Source: Microcaldota archaeon (lineage in GTDB: Archaea; Micrarchaeota; Micrarchaeia; Micrarchaeales; Micrarchaeaceae). From it: a DNA stretch of 18,469 nucleotides. Position numbers and translations under genes: made by a program. The notes under the pieces are model-generated. The model was not told where the DNA came from, did no database searches, and was given only the letters and a program-made list of their open reading frames with translations. Of the stretch, positions 1-7,960 are shown piece by piece. The DNA lies in the NCBI GenBank assembly GCA_021829015.1, contig JAJZOJ010000022.1, forward strand, positions 1 through 18,469, written 5' to 3'. Every line of letters starts with the position of its first letter. Positions within the stretch are counted from its first letter, which is position 1.

Positions 1-3000
1 CTGACAATATAAGGGCATTAGTGCCCTGCTGGCTCGATCCTGTCTGGTTGTAGAGCTCTGCATTGAAGGTAGGGCCTGTTCCTCCCGCATCCTTTAACGT
101 GAATGTGACTGTCTGCCCAGAATCTAGGAGAGTGTTGCTTATGACACTTATGGTTATGATTGCCGCTGAGTTGTAGCCTATTGGGTTGTAGACTGTATTC
201 ACTGTATTGCTGAATGCCCCCTGTTCCGATATTACCACGTTCGCCTTGAAAGTGTTGCTTGTGTAGAGATTAGGTGCTGGCGTCCATGTCCATGTGTCGC
301 TTCTGCTGGCTATATCTGTATGAAGCATGTTGGCTATAGGTATATTGGTTATGGAGTTTACTACGAGGTAGTTGTATGTGAATAGGTCGTTGCCGTTGGA
401 TACGCCAGCAGTGAAGGTTATCGACTGGCCCTGGTCGATGAGTGTGTTGGACAGGGTAAGGGTTGGGGTTGATGGAGGGGCATAACTGGACGTCTGCACT
501 GTTATCATGTTAGTGGTGGATACCATATCTGGAGTTGATGCCGAATCCTGCACCACAAGCTGCACATTGAGGCTGCCCACCGCATTTGAGGAGCTAGGAA
601 CCGTGAATGTGAAGACATTTGAGGCATATGAATTTGAAACGATGGCATTTGCTATCACGTTTCCGTTAACGGTGTTCGTAACTGTGAAGTTGTATGTGAA
701 TGGCGGTGTGCCTGGCATTTTATTTCCTGATGTTGTGCCGAACCCGTAAAATGACCCGGTTATCGTTTCTGTGCCTCCTGTTGAAACCGTAGGGCTTGAT
801 GATATGATGGAGTTGCCGTATAATGGGAACAGTAGCACACGGCTGTTGTTTGAGTCCGATACCACCAGGGTGTTTTGGTTCATTAATGCGATGCCACCGT
901 TAGGGCAGCTTATTATCCCGTTGCATAGCGAGGTATTGTACGCGGATGGTTTGTTTGATTGTGTTATGTTCGAATTGACCTGGCCTATGATCATGGCTGG
1001 CCTCTCTGAAGGCGAGATCGGTGTAAGATATTCAAGCACTCGGGCAAAACCTGCGTCGGCCAGCCACATGTTCCCGAACTTGTCGAAGGTGATACCGGAA
1101 ACATAACGTACTTTCCCGGAATAATACACTATCCCATTGCCATTCGTAACCTGGTTTGCAGGCGCATACACGTTTATCTGGCTGCCGTATCCGCTCTCTA
1201 TATACATATACCCATTCGGGGCGAATGCTACGGCCTCGGGGACGTTGAGGCCGTTGGTTGGACTTGTATAATCCGATCCCGCAGTGCTTGAATCAAAGTT
1301 TGGCTGCCCGATTACCTTTGTCGCATAGCCGTTCATAACCTGATTAGCTGTGGAGAATTCAAGCGCCCTGCTGTTTAAGCGGTCAGTAACCCATAAATTG
1401 CCGCTGGAATCGAATGCAATGCCGTACGGCCGGTTGAGGGTATTCTGAGTTGTCCCTGATGCTGAATCCCCGAATGCAGGCTGTCCGATGGCTATGGAAG
1501 CGCATCCTCCGGTGACCTGGTTTGAAGGGGGGAATTCCAGAACCCTGTTGTTTCCTTGGTCGGAAACCCAGAGATTGCCGTTTGAATCGAAGGCTATCTG
1601 GGTAGGATTGTTGAGCTGGCACTGCCCTGCGCCGGATGATTGAGTAGTGAAGCTTGACTGGCCTATTACGGCAGTTGCATCCCCGTTTGTGACGATATTC
1701 GCCGCTGAATATTCAAGGATCCTGTTGTTGTTAAAGTCTGCTACCCAGAGGTTGCCGCTGGAATCGAATGCAATGCCTTCAGATACGGCTAAGGTATTTT
1801 GGGAAGTGGCTTCCCGTGAGCTTGCGAAGTTCGGTTGGCCCAGAACGACGTTGGCGCCGATCTCCATATCCATTGCCGGGTTTATCGTGAACGAATTGAT
1901 GCCCGTGGTCATCTGGTTTGATATTATGCTGTTTTCATCTCCCACGGTGAACCCGGCGCCCCAGATGCCAAGAACCGAGTTTGATACCGTGAATGAGCTC
2001 GTAACGCCATTGTAGCCATTACAGGAATAACACGAGACATGGTCGCCTCCTCCGCCGACTACCTGCGTATTTATAAGTGTGGGCGAGGCTATCTGCAGTG
2101 CAATTCCGAGATTATCCAACGGATAAGTGTTTGAGGTCGTTTTTGAAATGGAATTATAATTGGAAAGCGTTCCTGCGGTTGACGGGGGATTCCAGAATCC
2201 GTTGAATGTGTAGCCCAAAAGCCCTTCAAGGATTATGGTATTGAATACTGTTGTTTGGCCTATATCAACGGTAAGGTTTGTGATTATTGGCGGATTCGGG
2301 TTGGCTGTCAATGGAGAGTTTGTTATTGTTGTAGTCCCTGACTCAATTGAATTAACGGTTACTGGTGTCGATGCGCTGTCCGTTACAACTACATTTGCAT
2401 TTACGGTCTGGGTTGCCGCGCTTGATGGAATAACCCATGAGAAGCTGTTCCCCGTATATGCGTTGGCCGTAAGGTAATTTGCTAGGATCACGTTCGTTAC
2501 AGAATTGTAGACGTTCCAGTTGTATGTATAAGATGACGTTCCACCAGTGAACGAAGTGCTCCATGTTAGCGTATTCCCTGGTCCCTGGGTTGATGGGGTC
2601 GGGGTAGTGATTGACGGCTGTGTCATTGCGGCATTGTACCCGAATGGAGTATATATAGTATTCACGGTATTGGAGTATGGCGATTCCTCTGATATCACCA
2701 CGTTCGCGGCGAATGTGTTCGAGGTGTAGAGGTTTGCTGCAGGGGTCCAGGTCCACGAGTCGCTCCTTGATGCTATTCCTGTGTGCAGCATGTTGGCGAT
2801 CGGGATGTTCGTGACTGAATTGACCACAAGGTAGTTGTATGTGAATAGGTCGTTGCCGTTGGATACGCCAGCAGTGAAGGTTATCGACTGCCCCTGGTCG
2901 ATGAGTGTGTTGGAGAGGGTAAGGGTTGGGCTGGAGGGAGAAACATACCCAAGGGTGCTCACTAACGTCCCGTATGTTGTATTTGGCTGTATGCCGTTTG

Positions 3001-4219
3001 GCGGATAGGTTCGTAGCCTGATCCATTGCGTATAGTCGTTAAGCCCTCCTCCGCCGTTGTAGTAATTATAGAATCCTATCCCGAGACCGGACGTTGGTAT
3101 CTCATTCGTCTGGGTATCCAGTACGCTGTTGTAGTCGTATTGCAGCGTGGCACTTGCGGATGATGGCCAATATGCAGTATATACGTGGTATACTGTGTTT
3201 GACGGGGTTAGTATGCCGTCATGCCTGACATTCCCGGTCATGGTGAAGTCCACTATCTGCGTTATCGGCGTAGGGGAAGGCCCTTCCATCCAGCCAACTC
3301 CGGTATCAACACCTTCATCACCGTATTGAAGGGTAGTCATAGGACCAGGTTCGCTTATAACAGAGCCGTTCAGCTTCGAATATGAGTCCAGTATGTAAAT
3401 CGAGTTGAGGCCGTAGAGCTTAGACGTTGATACATACTGAGTCTGACTATCCGGAAGCATTGATATCCCATTGTCTATCCCGTTATACGGCCCTACCGCA
3501 TTATAGCATGTCCATCCTGATGGGCATGTCGTTGGGGTGCCTTGAAAGTTCTGGTATAGGGTATTGAATATGTATGGCCCTGTGTCATAGTAGCCGTAGC
3601 TTTGAGTGCCGCTGCCGCATCCGGTTATAGTGTTCCACGGCTCAGGGCATGAGAGCTGCGGCGCCTCCCCTGTAACTGTGTTGCTTAGGAGGGTGTTTGC
3701 TGGGCTGAGCACATTGCCTGTCCATCCCAAGTAGATAGTATTTACCGATGGTGTCCCTGTGTTGGCAGGGAGGAATGAACTCGACGGATCCAGGACCCAG
3801 TATAGTATGTTGGTTGAATCGACCAGGGCGTTCGGCGAGGACGATGATGTGCATGCGGCGTTTGCGGTCTGCTCGTCTAGGATATTGCCCTCGAGCCAGG
3901 ATGTGGCAATCGTTCCATTGGCGAAGAAGAACTCTGCGTTGTTGAGGTCGCAGGTGTAGTACTGCTGGTACTTGAGGGCATTGAAGCCTATCACGTTGCT
4001 TCCGGTGAAGCTGCCTCCGTCGGATACCCCGATCGCGATGGGGGTGTTTGCCGCTACAGCGATGCTGTTCTGGTTCATCACGTTGATCGGCAGGTAGTAG
4101 ATTATGTTTGTGGGCAATGTCGGGCCTGTGGCGTATGCTGGCGCTGCCGCAGCCAACAAGGCTACTGCTGACATCAGCATGAGCAGTGCCTTACGCCCTT
4201 CCCACAGTGGGCCGCCCAT
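1..4219 (-). CDS. Giant secreted surface protein with Ig-like repeats and an NHL beta-propeller (C-terminus outside the window)
   Basis: The frame is open from the ATG at 4219 to the window edge, giving at least 1406 residues. An in-frame TAA lies two codons upstream, so this ATG is the first possible start. Residues 1-30 are a signal peptide ending in AYA. Residues about 32-425 are rich in Tyr, Asn, Ser and Thr and loosely resemble DUF2341 sugar-binding-like modules (weak). Ig-like repeats follow at about 427-525 and 535-625. Six NHL blades with the pattern IAFDSSGNLWVADFNNNRIL lie at about 810-1130, followed by further Ig-like repeats from about 1139 and 1248. There are many N-x-S/T sites. 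A leaderless TATA promoter is present. The likely role is adhesion or a cell-surface layer, which is inference; no catalytic site was recognised. The Ig repeats near residues 430 and 1250 share almost identical DNA (see repeats). Confidence 0.85.
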   Translation of the reverse strand, partial: MGGPLWEGRKALLMLMSAVALLAAAAPAYATGPTLPTNIIYYLPINVMNQNSIAVAANTPIAIGVSDGGSFTGSNVIGFNALKYQQYYTCDLNNAEFFFANGTIATSWLEGNILDEQTANAACTSSSSPNALVDSTNILYWVLDPSSSFLPANTGTPSVNTIYLGWTGNVLSPANTLLSNTVTGEAPQLSCPEPWNTITGCGSGTQSYGYYDTGPYIFNTLYQNFQGTPTTCPSGWTCYNAVGPYNGIDNGISMLPDSQTQYVSTSKLYGLNSIYILDSYSKLNGSVISEPGPMTTLQYGDEGVDTGVGWMEGPSPTPITQIVDFTMTGNVRHDGILTPSNTVYHVYTAYWPSSASATLQYDYNSVLDTQTNEIPTSGLGIGFYNYYNGGGGLNDYTQWIRLRTYPPNGIQPNTTYGTLVSTLGYVSPSSPTLTLSNTLIDQGQSITFTAGVSNGNDLFTYNYLVVNSVTNIPIANMLHTGIASRSDSWTWTPAANLYTSNTFAANVVISEESPYSNTVNTIYTPFGYNAAMTQPSITTPTPSTQGPGNTLTWSTSFTGGTSSYTYNWNVYNSVTNVILANYLTANAYTGNSFSWVIPSSAATQTVNANVVVTDSASTPVTVNSIESGTTTITNSPLTANPNPPIITNLTVDIGQTTVFNTIILEGLLGYTFNGFWNPPSTAGTLSNYNSISKTTSNTYPLDNLGIALQIASPTLINTQVVGGGGDHVSCYSCNGYNGVTSSFTVSNSVLGIWGAGFTVGDENSIISNQMTTGINSFTINPAMDMEIGANVVLGQPNFASSREATSQNTLAVSEGIAFDSSGNLWVADFNNNRILEYSAANIVTNGDATAVIGQSSFTTQSSGAGQCQLNNPTQIAFDSNGNLWVSDQGNNRVLEFPPSNQVTGGCASIAIGQPAFGDSASGTTQNTLNRPYGIAFDSSGNLWVTDRLNSRALEFSTANQVMNGYATKVIGQPNFDSSTAGSDYTSPTNGLNVPEAVAFAPNGYMYIESGYGSQINVYAPANQVTNGNGIVYYSGKVRYVSGITFDKFGNMWLADAGFARVLEYLTPISPSERPAMIIGQVNSNITQSNKPSAYNTSLCNGIISCPNGGIALMNQNTLVVSDSNNSRVLLFPLYGNSIISSSPTVSTGGTETITGSFYGFGTTSGNKMPGTPPFTYNFTVTNTVNGNVIANAIVSNSYASNVFTFTVPSSSNAVGSLNVQLVVQDSASTPDMVSTTNMITVQTSSYAPPSTPTLTLSNTLIDQGQSITFTAGVSNGNDLFTYNYLVVNSITNIPIANMLHTDIASRSDTWTWTPAPNLYTSNTFKANVVISEQGAFSNTVNTVYNPIGYNSAAIITISVISNTLLDSGQTVTFTLKDAGGTGPTFNAELYNQTGSSQQGTNALILS
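366..467. repeat. 102-bp near-identical repeat inside the giant gene, copy 1
   Basis: Matches 2829-2930 at 100 of 102 bases (differences at 428 and 452), in the same reading frame 821 codons away. It encodes an Ig-like repeat segment (IDQGQSITFTAGVSNGNDLF). The flanking parts of the two repeats are alike as protein but clearly diverged as DNA. Confidence 0.9.
2829..2930. repeat. 102-bp near-identical repeat inside the giant gene, copy 2
   Basis: Partner of 366-467, differing at 2891 and 2915. The abrupt return to diverged DNA at both edges points to local gene conversion. Confidence 0.9.
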
Positions 4220-4239
4220 GGTTTAGATTGACTGATAAC

Positions 4240-4249
4240 GTTTATATTT
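4240..4249 (-). promoter_or_regulatory. TATA box of the giant surface-protein gene
   Basis: Reads AAATATAAAC on the minus strand, centred about 25 bp from the ATG at 4219. That spacing predicts a transcript starting at or next to the start codon (leaderless). Confidence 0.6.
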
Positions 4250-4265
4250 GTACTAGTACGCGTAC
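4250..4265. promoter_or_regulatory. Overlapping palindromes just upstream of the TATA box
   Basis: GTACTAGTAC (4250-4259) and GTACGCGTAC (4256-4265) are perfect 10-bp palindromes sharing GTAC. They lie directly upstream of the TATA element, where a BRE or an activator/repressor site would sit. An operator role is inference. Confidence 0.35.
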
Positions 4266-4308
4266 GTGAAATGGGGGGAATAGCCCATCTTATTGGTTGG
4301 GCGCAGGG

Positions 4309-5091
4309 CTATCTCATCCTGAAAAGGGATTTGATGAACCCGGCTATGCTGAAGTGCCTTCTCGGAGGCGCGGCCTGGCCGCTCTTTCCGGATATGTACA
4401 TGCCCGCGAGCTTCCTTACTGTAGTTGAGAAGTGGGACCTTGGCTTGACTATGTATGCGGGGATGTGCTCGGATATGCTTATCGGGACTATCTCGTCCTC
4501 TGGCATCTCCTCAGTTATCGCCTTGCCGTATATCTCCTCTATCTCCGCGACGCTTATCTCGTACTTCCTGTTCTTGACCCTGTTTATGACGAGGTTGTGG
4601 TTGACCTTCACGTTGTCGTAGTCCCTTGCGAGCCTTATCGAGCTTGTGCATGAGGGCATGTCCGGAACGGTGACTATGAGCGCCTCGTTGTAGTACATCG
4701 AGAGGTCGTTCTCCACGAACCCTGGGGCGGTGTCCATTATTATGTAGTCGTAGCTGCTCTTGGCCAGCGTCTGGCCCATCGCCTGTATCAACTGCACCCC
4801 CGGGTTGAACTGCTTGGAATTGAGGGTTCCAGGAAGCACATGCAGGCCTGTAACGCTGTGCACTGCTATCGCGTCCTGGAACGGCACCTTCCCAAGCATA
4901 ACGTCCCTGTAGCCTACGTTCGCCTTCTCAAGGCCCAGGTGGAATCCGACGCTAGGGTTTGTGGTATCGGAATCTATAAGCAGGACATTGTAGTCCATCG
5001 ACCTGAGCGCAACGGAAAGATTGACCGATATGGTTGTCTTCCCGACACCGCCCTTCTGCGACGACACGCCTATTATGTATGGCTTTCCCAA
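4309..5091 (-). CDS. MinD/ParA-family ATPase with C-terminal amphipathic helix
   Basis: A 260-residue SIMIBI-class ATPase. The deviant Walker A motif KGGVGKTT is at residues 13-20, with signature Lys13 and Lys18. DSDTTNPS around 40-47 is the switch I region, and YDYIIMDTAPG (114-124) is Walker B with Asp120. The last 15 residues (246-260, HFSIAGFIKSLFRMR) can form an amphipathic helix like the membrane-targeting sequence of MinD, so reversible membrane binding is likely. The start is TTG: an in-frame TGA precedes it directly, and a GGTGA Shine-Dalgarno overlapping the upstream stop sits 4 nt away. It lies 8 bp after the COG1361-like gene, so the two are probably cotranscribed. No ParB- or MinC-like partner is visible. 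Family members use ATP-driven dimerisation to position cargo; the cargo here is unknown, and the neighbouring membrane protein is a candidate. Confidence 0.88.
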   Translation of the reverse strand: MGKPYIIGVSSQKGGVGKTTISVNLSVALRSMDYNVLLIDSDTTNPSVGFHLGLEKANVGYRDVMLGKVPFQDAIAVHSVTGLHVLPGTLNSKQFNPGVQLIQAMGQTLAKSSYDYIIMDTAPGFVENDLSMYYNEALIVTVPDMPSCTSSIRLARDYDNVKVNHNLVINRVKNRKYEISVAEIEEIYGKAITEEMPEDEIVPISISEHIPAYIVKPRSHFSTTVRKLAGMYISGKSGQAAPPRRHFSIAGFIKSLFRMR

Positions 5092-5099
5092 TCATTCAC

Positions 5100-6731
5100 C
5101 TACTGGTTCTTCCTCAACTCCTCCTTTATCGACATGAGCCTCTTGGCCCTCTTGGAATTGTACCTTGGCCTGCTTGATATCAGAATGGCTGCATAGATTA
5201 ATATTCCTATAAGTATTGCTGCACCGGCATATGGAAGGTACGGCAGGAGCTGGCCGGGCGTGATCCCTGCCGTTGATGTGGTGCCTCCTCCGCCCCCTGG
5301 TTGGGAGCCGGAGAGCTGACCCTTCTGGAGCACTATGACTGGCAATGAATATGTTATGTTGGCCAGCGAGGACGTCACGTACAAAGTCAGTATCACGGTC
5401 CCCGTAGTGCCTCCGGTTTCCAGGATGAATCGTTTGGTGACCAGCTGGTTAGGCGTTACGTTTATAGCCTGGGTCGAGTTGACTACGGTGACACCTGGGG
5501 GCGCAGAGACGTAAAAGTCCAGGCTGTCAGGCCTCGTGCCGGTGTAGAGCGCCTCGACAGATATGATGCCCCTGGAGTTCGTATAGAACGTGGGCAATGA
5601 GAAGTTCAAGATCCTTATCTCCTCGTTCGGGCTTGGCTGGGAGAGGGCGGTGAACTGTGTGGTATATGGAAGCGAGGTCGAATTGTATTTGGTGGTGTAG
5701 TATGCGTATGCGGACTGGTTCCCGTTCATCTGCGGCAGGCTCCAGTATATGTGGTAGTAATCCCCTGAAGGGATGACGCTTGCCGGAAGCCCTGATGTAT
5801 GCACCCCTGAAATGCCGTCCGACCTGGGCAGCTGGGTAACCAGGGTGGCGTTGGCCGAATTGCCTGCTCCGGTAACCTGTATGATCCCCGACAGCCTGCT
5901 GTCGTTCTCGAGTGCAACCGACTGCAGCACCATAGGCGATGAGGTCTTACCTACAACCACCAGGCGCATCGTATATGTGGAGGTGCCCTGCAGCACGGCG
6001 CCATTGTAGACCTCCACGCCAAGGGGTATCGAGTAAGCGGTCGCATTGCCTGCGGCGATGCCATCCACCAGCATCTGCACGTACACTGTAGATCCGGGCA
6101 TGAGGTACTCTGAGGTTGATGAGAGCGTTGCTATGGAGCTGAGGTTGGATGGTATGTGTAGGCCTATGGTTTCCGTAGAGGAGTTGGTGTTCGTTACCCC
6201 GATGTTGAAGACGCTCTCGCTGCCGTTGGTCACGGACATGTATATAGGCAGGTAATTGAACATGAACATGCTTGGATGCGCATTCTGCGGCGTTGGGGTA
6301 CTGGCCGGGCCTGAATTTAGTATCGTTATGTTGTAGCGTCCTTGCGCCTGCTCCGCGCCATGGGATGATGCGGTTATCGTGGCGGTGTAGCTGCCTGCGG
6401 GCAGGGAGCTGTTGGCGCTTATCACTATGGATTCGTTCTGCATCGGCGAGAGCGGCCCGGCGGCATACGAGTAGTTGGCCTTCCCGTTTGGTCCAGCCAA
6501 TGCAACAACAACAGATATGTTCCCGGTGGCCAGGCCGCCGTTGTTGCTTATTATTCCTGATATGGCCAGAGGCACCCCCAGGCTCATGGTGCGCGGCACG
6601 TAGAGCGAGGACAACGATAGGCTGGCCGGGCCTGTCGGTATGTAGCCTGACGCATGGGTTTCCGCGGATAGGAATGCTGCCAATGCCACAAACAAAAGCA
6701 ATGCCACCAATGGCCGTGTTCCCCTGTTCAC
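5100..6731 (-). CDS. COG1361-like surface protein with C-terminal membrane anchor
   Basis: A 543-residue protein read from the GTG at 6731. I prefer this start because the N-terminus then becomes a normal signal peptide (basic NRGTRP, then LVALLLFVALAAFLSA). The frame is open upstream to an ATG at 6854, but that stretch is TATA-rich promoter sequence. The ectodomain is a series of beta-sandwich-like modules resembling COG1361/CARDB repeats (for example LGVPLAISGIISNNGGLATG near the N-terminus), with many N-glycosylation sequons. A Gly/Ser/Thr linker precedes one membrane helix (about 505-525), and a basic cytoplasmic tail of about 20 residues ends the protein. It is therefore a type I surface protein with its tail inside the cell, encoded 8 bp before the MinD-like ATPase. 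The exact function is unknown; S-layer-associated or scaffold roles are plausible. Confidence 0.82.
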   Translation of the reverse strand: MNRGTRPLVALLLFVALAAFLSAETHASGYIPTGPASLSLSSLYVPRTMSLGVPLAISGIISNNGGLATGNISVVVALAGPNGKANYSYAAGPLSPMQNESIVISANSSLPAGSYTATITASSHGAEQAQGRYNITILNSGPASTPTPQNAHPSMFMFNYLPIYMSVTNGSESVFNIGVTNTNSSTETIGLHIPSNLSSIATLSSTSEYLMPGSTVYVQMLVDGIAAGNATAYSIPLGVEVYNGAVLQGTSTYTMRLVVVGKTSSPMVLQSVALENDSRLSGIIQVTGAGNSANATLVTQLPRSDGISGVHTSGLPASVIPSGDYYHIYWSLPQMNGNQSAYAYYTTKYNSTSLPYTTQFTALSQPSPNEEIRILNFSLPTFYTNSRGIISVEALYTGTRPDSLDFYVSAPPGVTVVNSTQAINVTPNQLVTKRFILETGGTTGTVILTLYVTSSLANITYSLPVIVLQKGQLSGSQPGGGGGTTSTAGITPGQLLPYLPYAGAAILIGILIYAAILISSRPRYNSKRAKRLMSIKEELRKNQ

Positions 6732-6781
6732 GTTATATGATGAGTAACACTGTTTTAAATTACTTACAGCTTGTCGCAAGC

Positions 6782-6824
6782 GTTGTTTATAAAATAGTCC
6801 TTTGAACCGGGATTTATAAACAAC
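6782..6824. promoter_or_regulatory. Perfect 12-bp inverted repeat carrying TATA-like cores in a divergent promoter
   Basis: GTTGTTTATAAA (6782-6793) and TTTATAAACAAC (6813-6824) are exact reverse complements separated by 19 bp. Each arm holds a TTTATAAA core. The element lies between the GTG start at 6731 (minus) and the ATG at 6882 (plus). It could be a symmetric regulator site, two opposed TATA boxes, or both. Confidence 0.55.
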
Positions 6825-6839
6825 AACTATAAATTCGGA

Positions 6840-6876
6840 AGTTTTATAAGCCAATTATGTTAGAGTAATATAGGTG
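6840..6876 (+). promoter_or_regulatory. TATA box and Shine-Dalgarno of the small secreted-protein gene
   Basis: TTTTATAAG (about 6841-6849) is a TATA-like box. GGTGA (6872-6876) is a Shine-Dalgarno 5 nt before the ATG at 6882. The predicted leader is about 10 nt. Confidence 0.5.
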
Positions 6877-6881
6877 AAACA

Positions 6882-7199
6882 ATGGACAGGACTCTAAGCA
6901 TAATAGGGATAAGCGCAGTCTTAGCAACTTTATTGGTAGGAATCGCAGGCGCACAAGGCACTTTGCAGTCTCCGGGATATGGTCAATCTAATGTAAATGG
7001 AGCTTGCCGCGGCGTGTTTGGCTCTTACTTTGGTACTGTAGTTGGTGGTTTAGGATACATTAGCACAATTGCACCATTGGGTGACCAGACTGGCGCAAAC
7101 AACGCAAATGGTGAGGGATGCCCGTATCTGGGTACCACAAACGGATTGCCGTTCCCATTGGGTTCTTCGGCGGCAGGTGCAAATCCAAACAGTCCATAA
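6882..7199 (+). CDS. Small secreted glycine/asparagine-rich protein
   Basis: A 105-residue protein. Residues 1-24 form a signal peptide (hydrophobic IIGISAVLATLLVGIAGA, cleavage near AGA-Q). The mature part of about 80 residues is rich in Gly, Asn and Pro, has little charge, and holds two cysteines (C42 and C80) that could pair outside the cell. No family was recognised. It stands alone as a clean transcription unit with a TATA box, a GGTGA Shine-Dalgarno and a hairpin-plus-T terminator. Its codon use (TTA/TTG Leu, GGT/GGA Gly, TCT Ser) differs from the GC-ending codons of its neighbours, which fits either a strongly expressed gene or a recent arrival. It could be an abundant envelope component, but that is inference. 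Confidence 0.75.
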   Translation: MDRTLSIIGISAVLATLLVGIAGAQGTLQSPGYGQSNVNGACRGVFGSYFGTVVGGLGYISTIAPLGDQTGANNANGEGCPYLGTTNGLPFPLGSSAAGANPNSP

Positions 7200-7221
7200 T
7201 TGGTTTTTGTCGCTAGAATTT

Positions 7222-7265
7222 GCTAGGTGTTATAACCTAGCTCTTTCCTTTTTTGTACTTTTTGT
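7222..7265 (+). terminator. Hairpin and T-rich terminator
   Basis: GCTAGGT (7222-7228) and ACCTAGC (7235-7241) form a perfect 7-bp stem with a 6-nt loop, followed by T-rich sequence containing TTTTTT and TTTTT runs. It lies 22 bp after the stop of the small secreted-protein gene. Confidence 0.65.
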
Positions 7266-7274
7266 AAACAAACA

Positions 7275-7286
7275 TTAATTTATAAA
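7275..7286 (+). promoter_or_regulatory. TATA box of the seven-helix membrane-protein gene
   Basis: TTAATTTATAAA, about 57 bp before the ATG at 7338. A start site near 7307 would exclude the TTG at 7296 as start codon. Confidence 0.45.
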
Positions 7287-7337
7287 CAGCGCCGCTTGCC
7301 GCATAATGATTTAAATGATGCTTGCGGCAATAACTGC

Positions 7338-7952
7338 ATGGCAGGACATGCGCAGATTCTGATCGCCGCATCGCTGTTTCTCGTCAATGCAGTGCTCGCG
7401 CTCCTCCTCTCAAGGATATACCTCAAGGACAGGAAGCGCATAAGCTACCTCGCATGGAGCTCCGGATTGAGGCTGTTCGCAATCGCAACGATAATATCTA
7501 TAATGTTCGCGGCGGGATTGGAGTCATCCTTCCTTGCCAGCATATACGGGTTCGCGGTCATGGTCCCGATCGCAGCGTTCGCCGTGGGCTTCGTGCAGTT
7601 CTCAAGGAGCATGAAGCTCAAGAGGCCGTATTACTATGCGATGAGCGCCATGGCCATCGCGCTGCTCTACTTCGAGCTCTATCCGCTGGGCATGATGGCA
7701 ATGGCAGTTGCCGCCGCGCTATCCGCCATTGCGCTGCTGCCCATAATATTGGTCTCTGCAAGGGCGTTCATCAATGATAGGAATCCGAAGGCCATGGCAG
7801 CGATCCCTGGGGCCCTGGCGTTCGTTGCAGTGGGGATGATGCCATATTCTGCATCGGCCTTCTACTATTTCTCCGAGATACTGGCAGTTTCGCTCCTGTG
7901 GCTGGGCTTCGCTGGGATGTGCAGGGCAAAGGAGTACGGCGCAGGGATATAG
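7338..7952 (+). CDS. Seven-helix integral membrane protein of unknown function
   Basis: A 204-residue protein read from the ATG at 7338 (MAGHAQILIAA...). A TTG at 7296 would add 14 residues but appears to precede the predicted transcription start. About seven hydrophobic segments are seen, near residues 5-27, 37-60, 63-88, 97-116, 118-135, 152-172 and 175-198. Between them are short basic loops (SRIYLKDRKR, SRSMKLKRP, FINDRNPK) that look cytoplasmic. There are no catalytic motifs or recognisable transporter signatures. It is a single-gene unit downstream of the small secreted-protein terminator and convergent with the SelB-like gene. I do not recognise the family. Confidence 0.7.
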   Translation: MAGHAQILIAASLFLVNAVLALLLSRIYLKDRKRISYLAWSSGLRLFAIATIISIMFAAGLESSFLASIYGFAVMVPIAAFAVGFVQFSRSMKLKRPYYYAMSAMAIALLYFELYPLGMMAMAVAAALSAIALLPIILVSARAFINDRNPKAMAAIPGALAFVAVGMMPYSASAFYYFSEILAVSLLWLGFAGMCRAKEYGAGI

Positions 7953-7960
7953 AAGCCAAT

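Noticed and set aside
2352..3026. Minus-strand open frame of 224 codons
   Set aside because: It lies in another frame of the giant gene, is rich in His, Arg and Gln without a protein-like pattern, and mirrors the repeat structure of the true frame.
4280..4312. Terminator hairpin after the MinD-like gene
   Set aside because: ATAGCCC and GGGCTAT can pair (7 bp) but the loop is 19 nt, it overlaps the stop codon and no T-run follows on the minus strand.
6732..6854. N-terminal extension of the COG1361-like protein to the ATG at 6854
   Set aside because: It would place 41 basic residues before an ideal signal peptide and would be encoded by TATA-rich promoter DNA; the GTG at 6731 fits better.
7296..7337. 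TTG start for the seven-helix protein
   Set aside because: The TATA box at 7275-7286 predicts transcription beginning downstream of this TTG.
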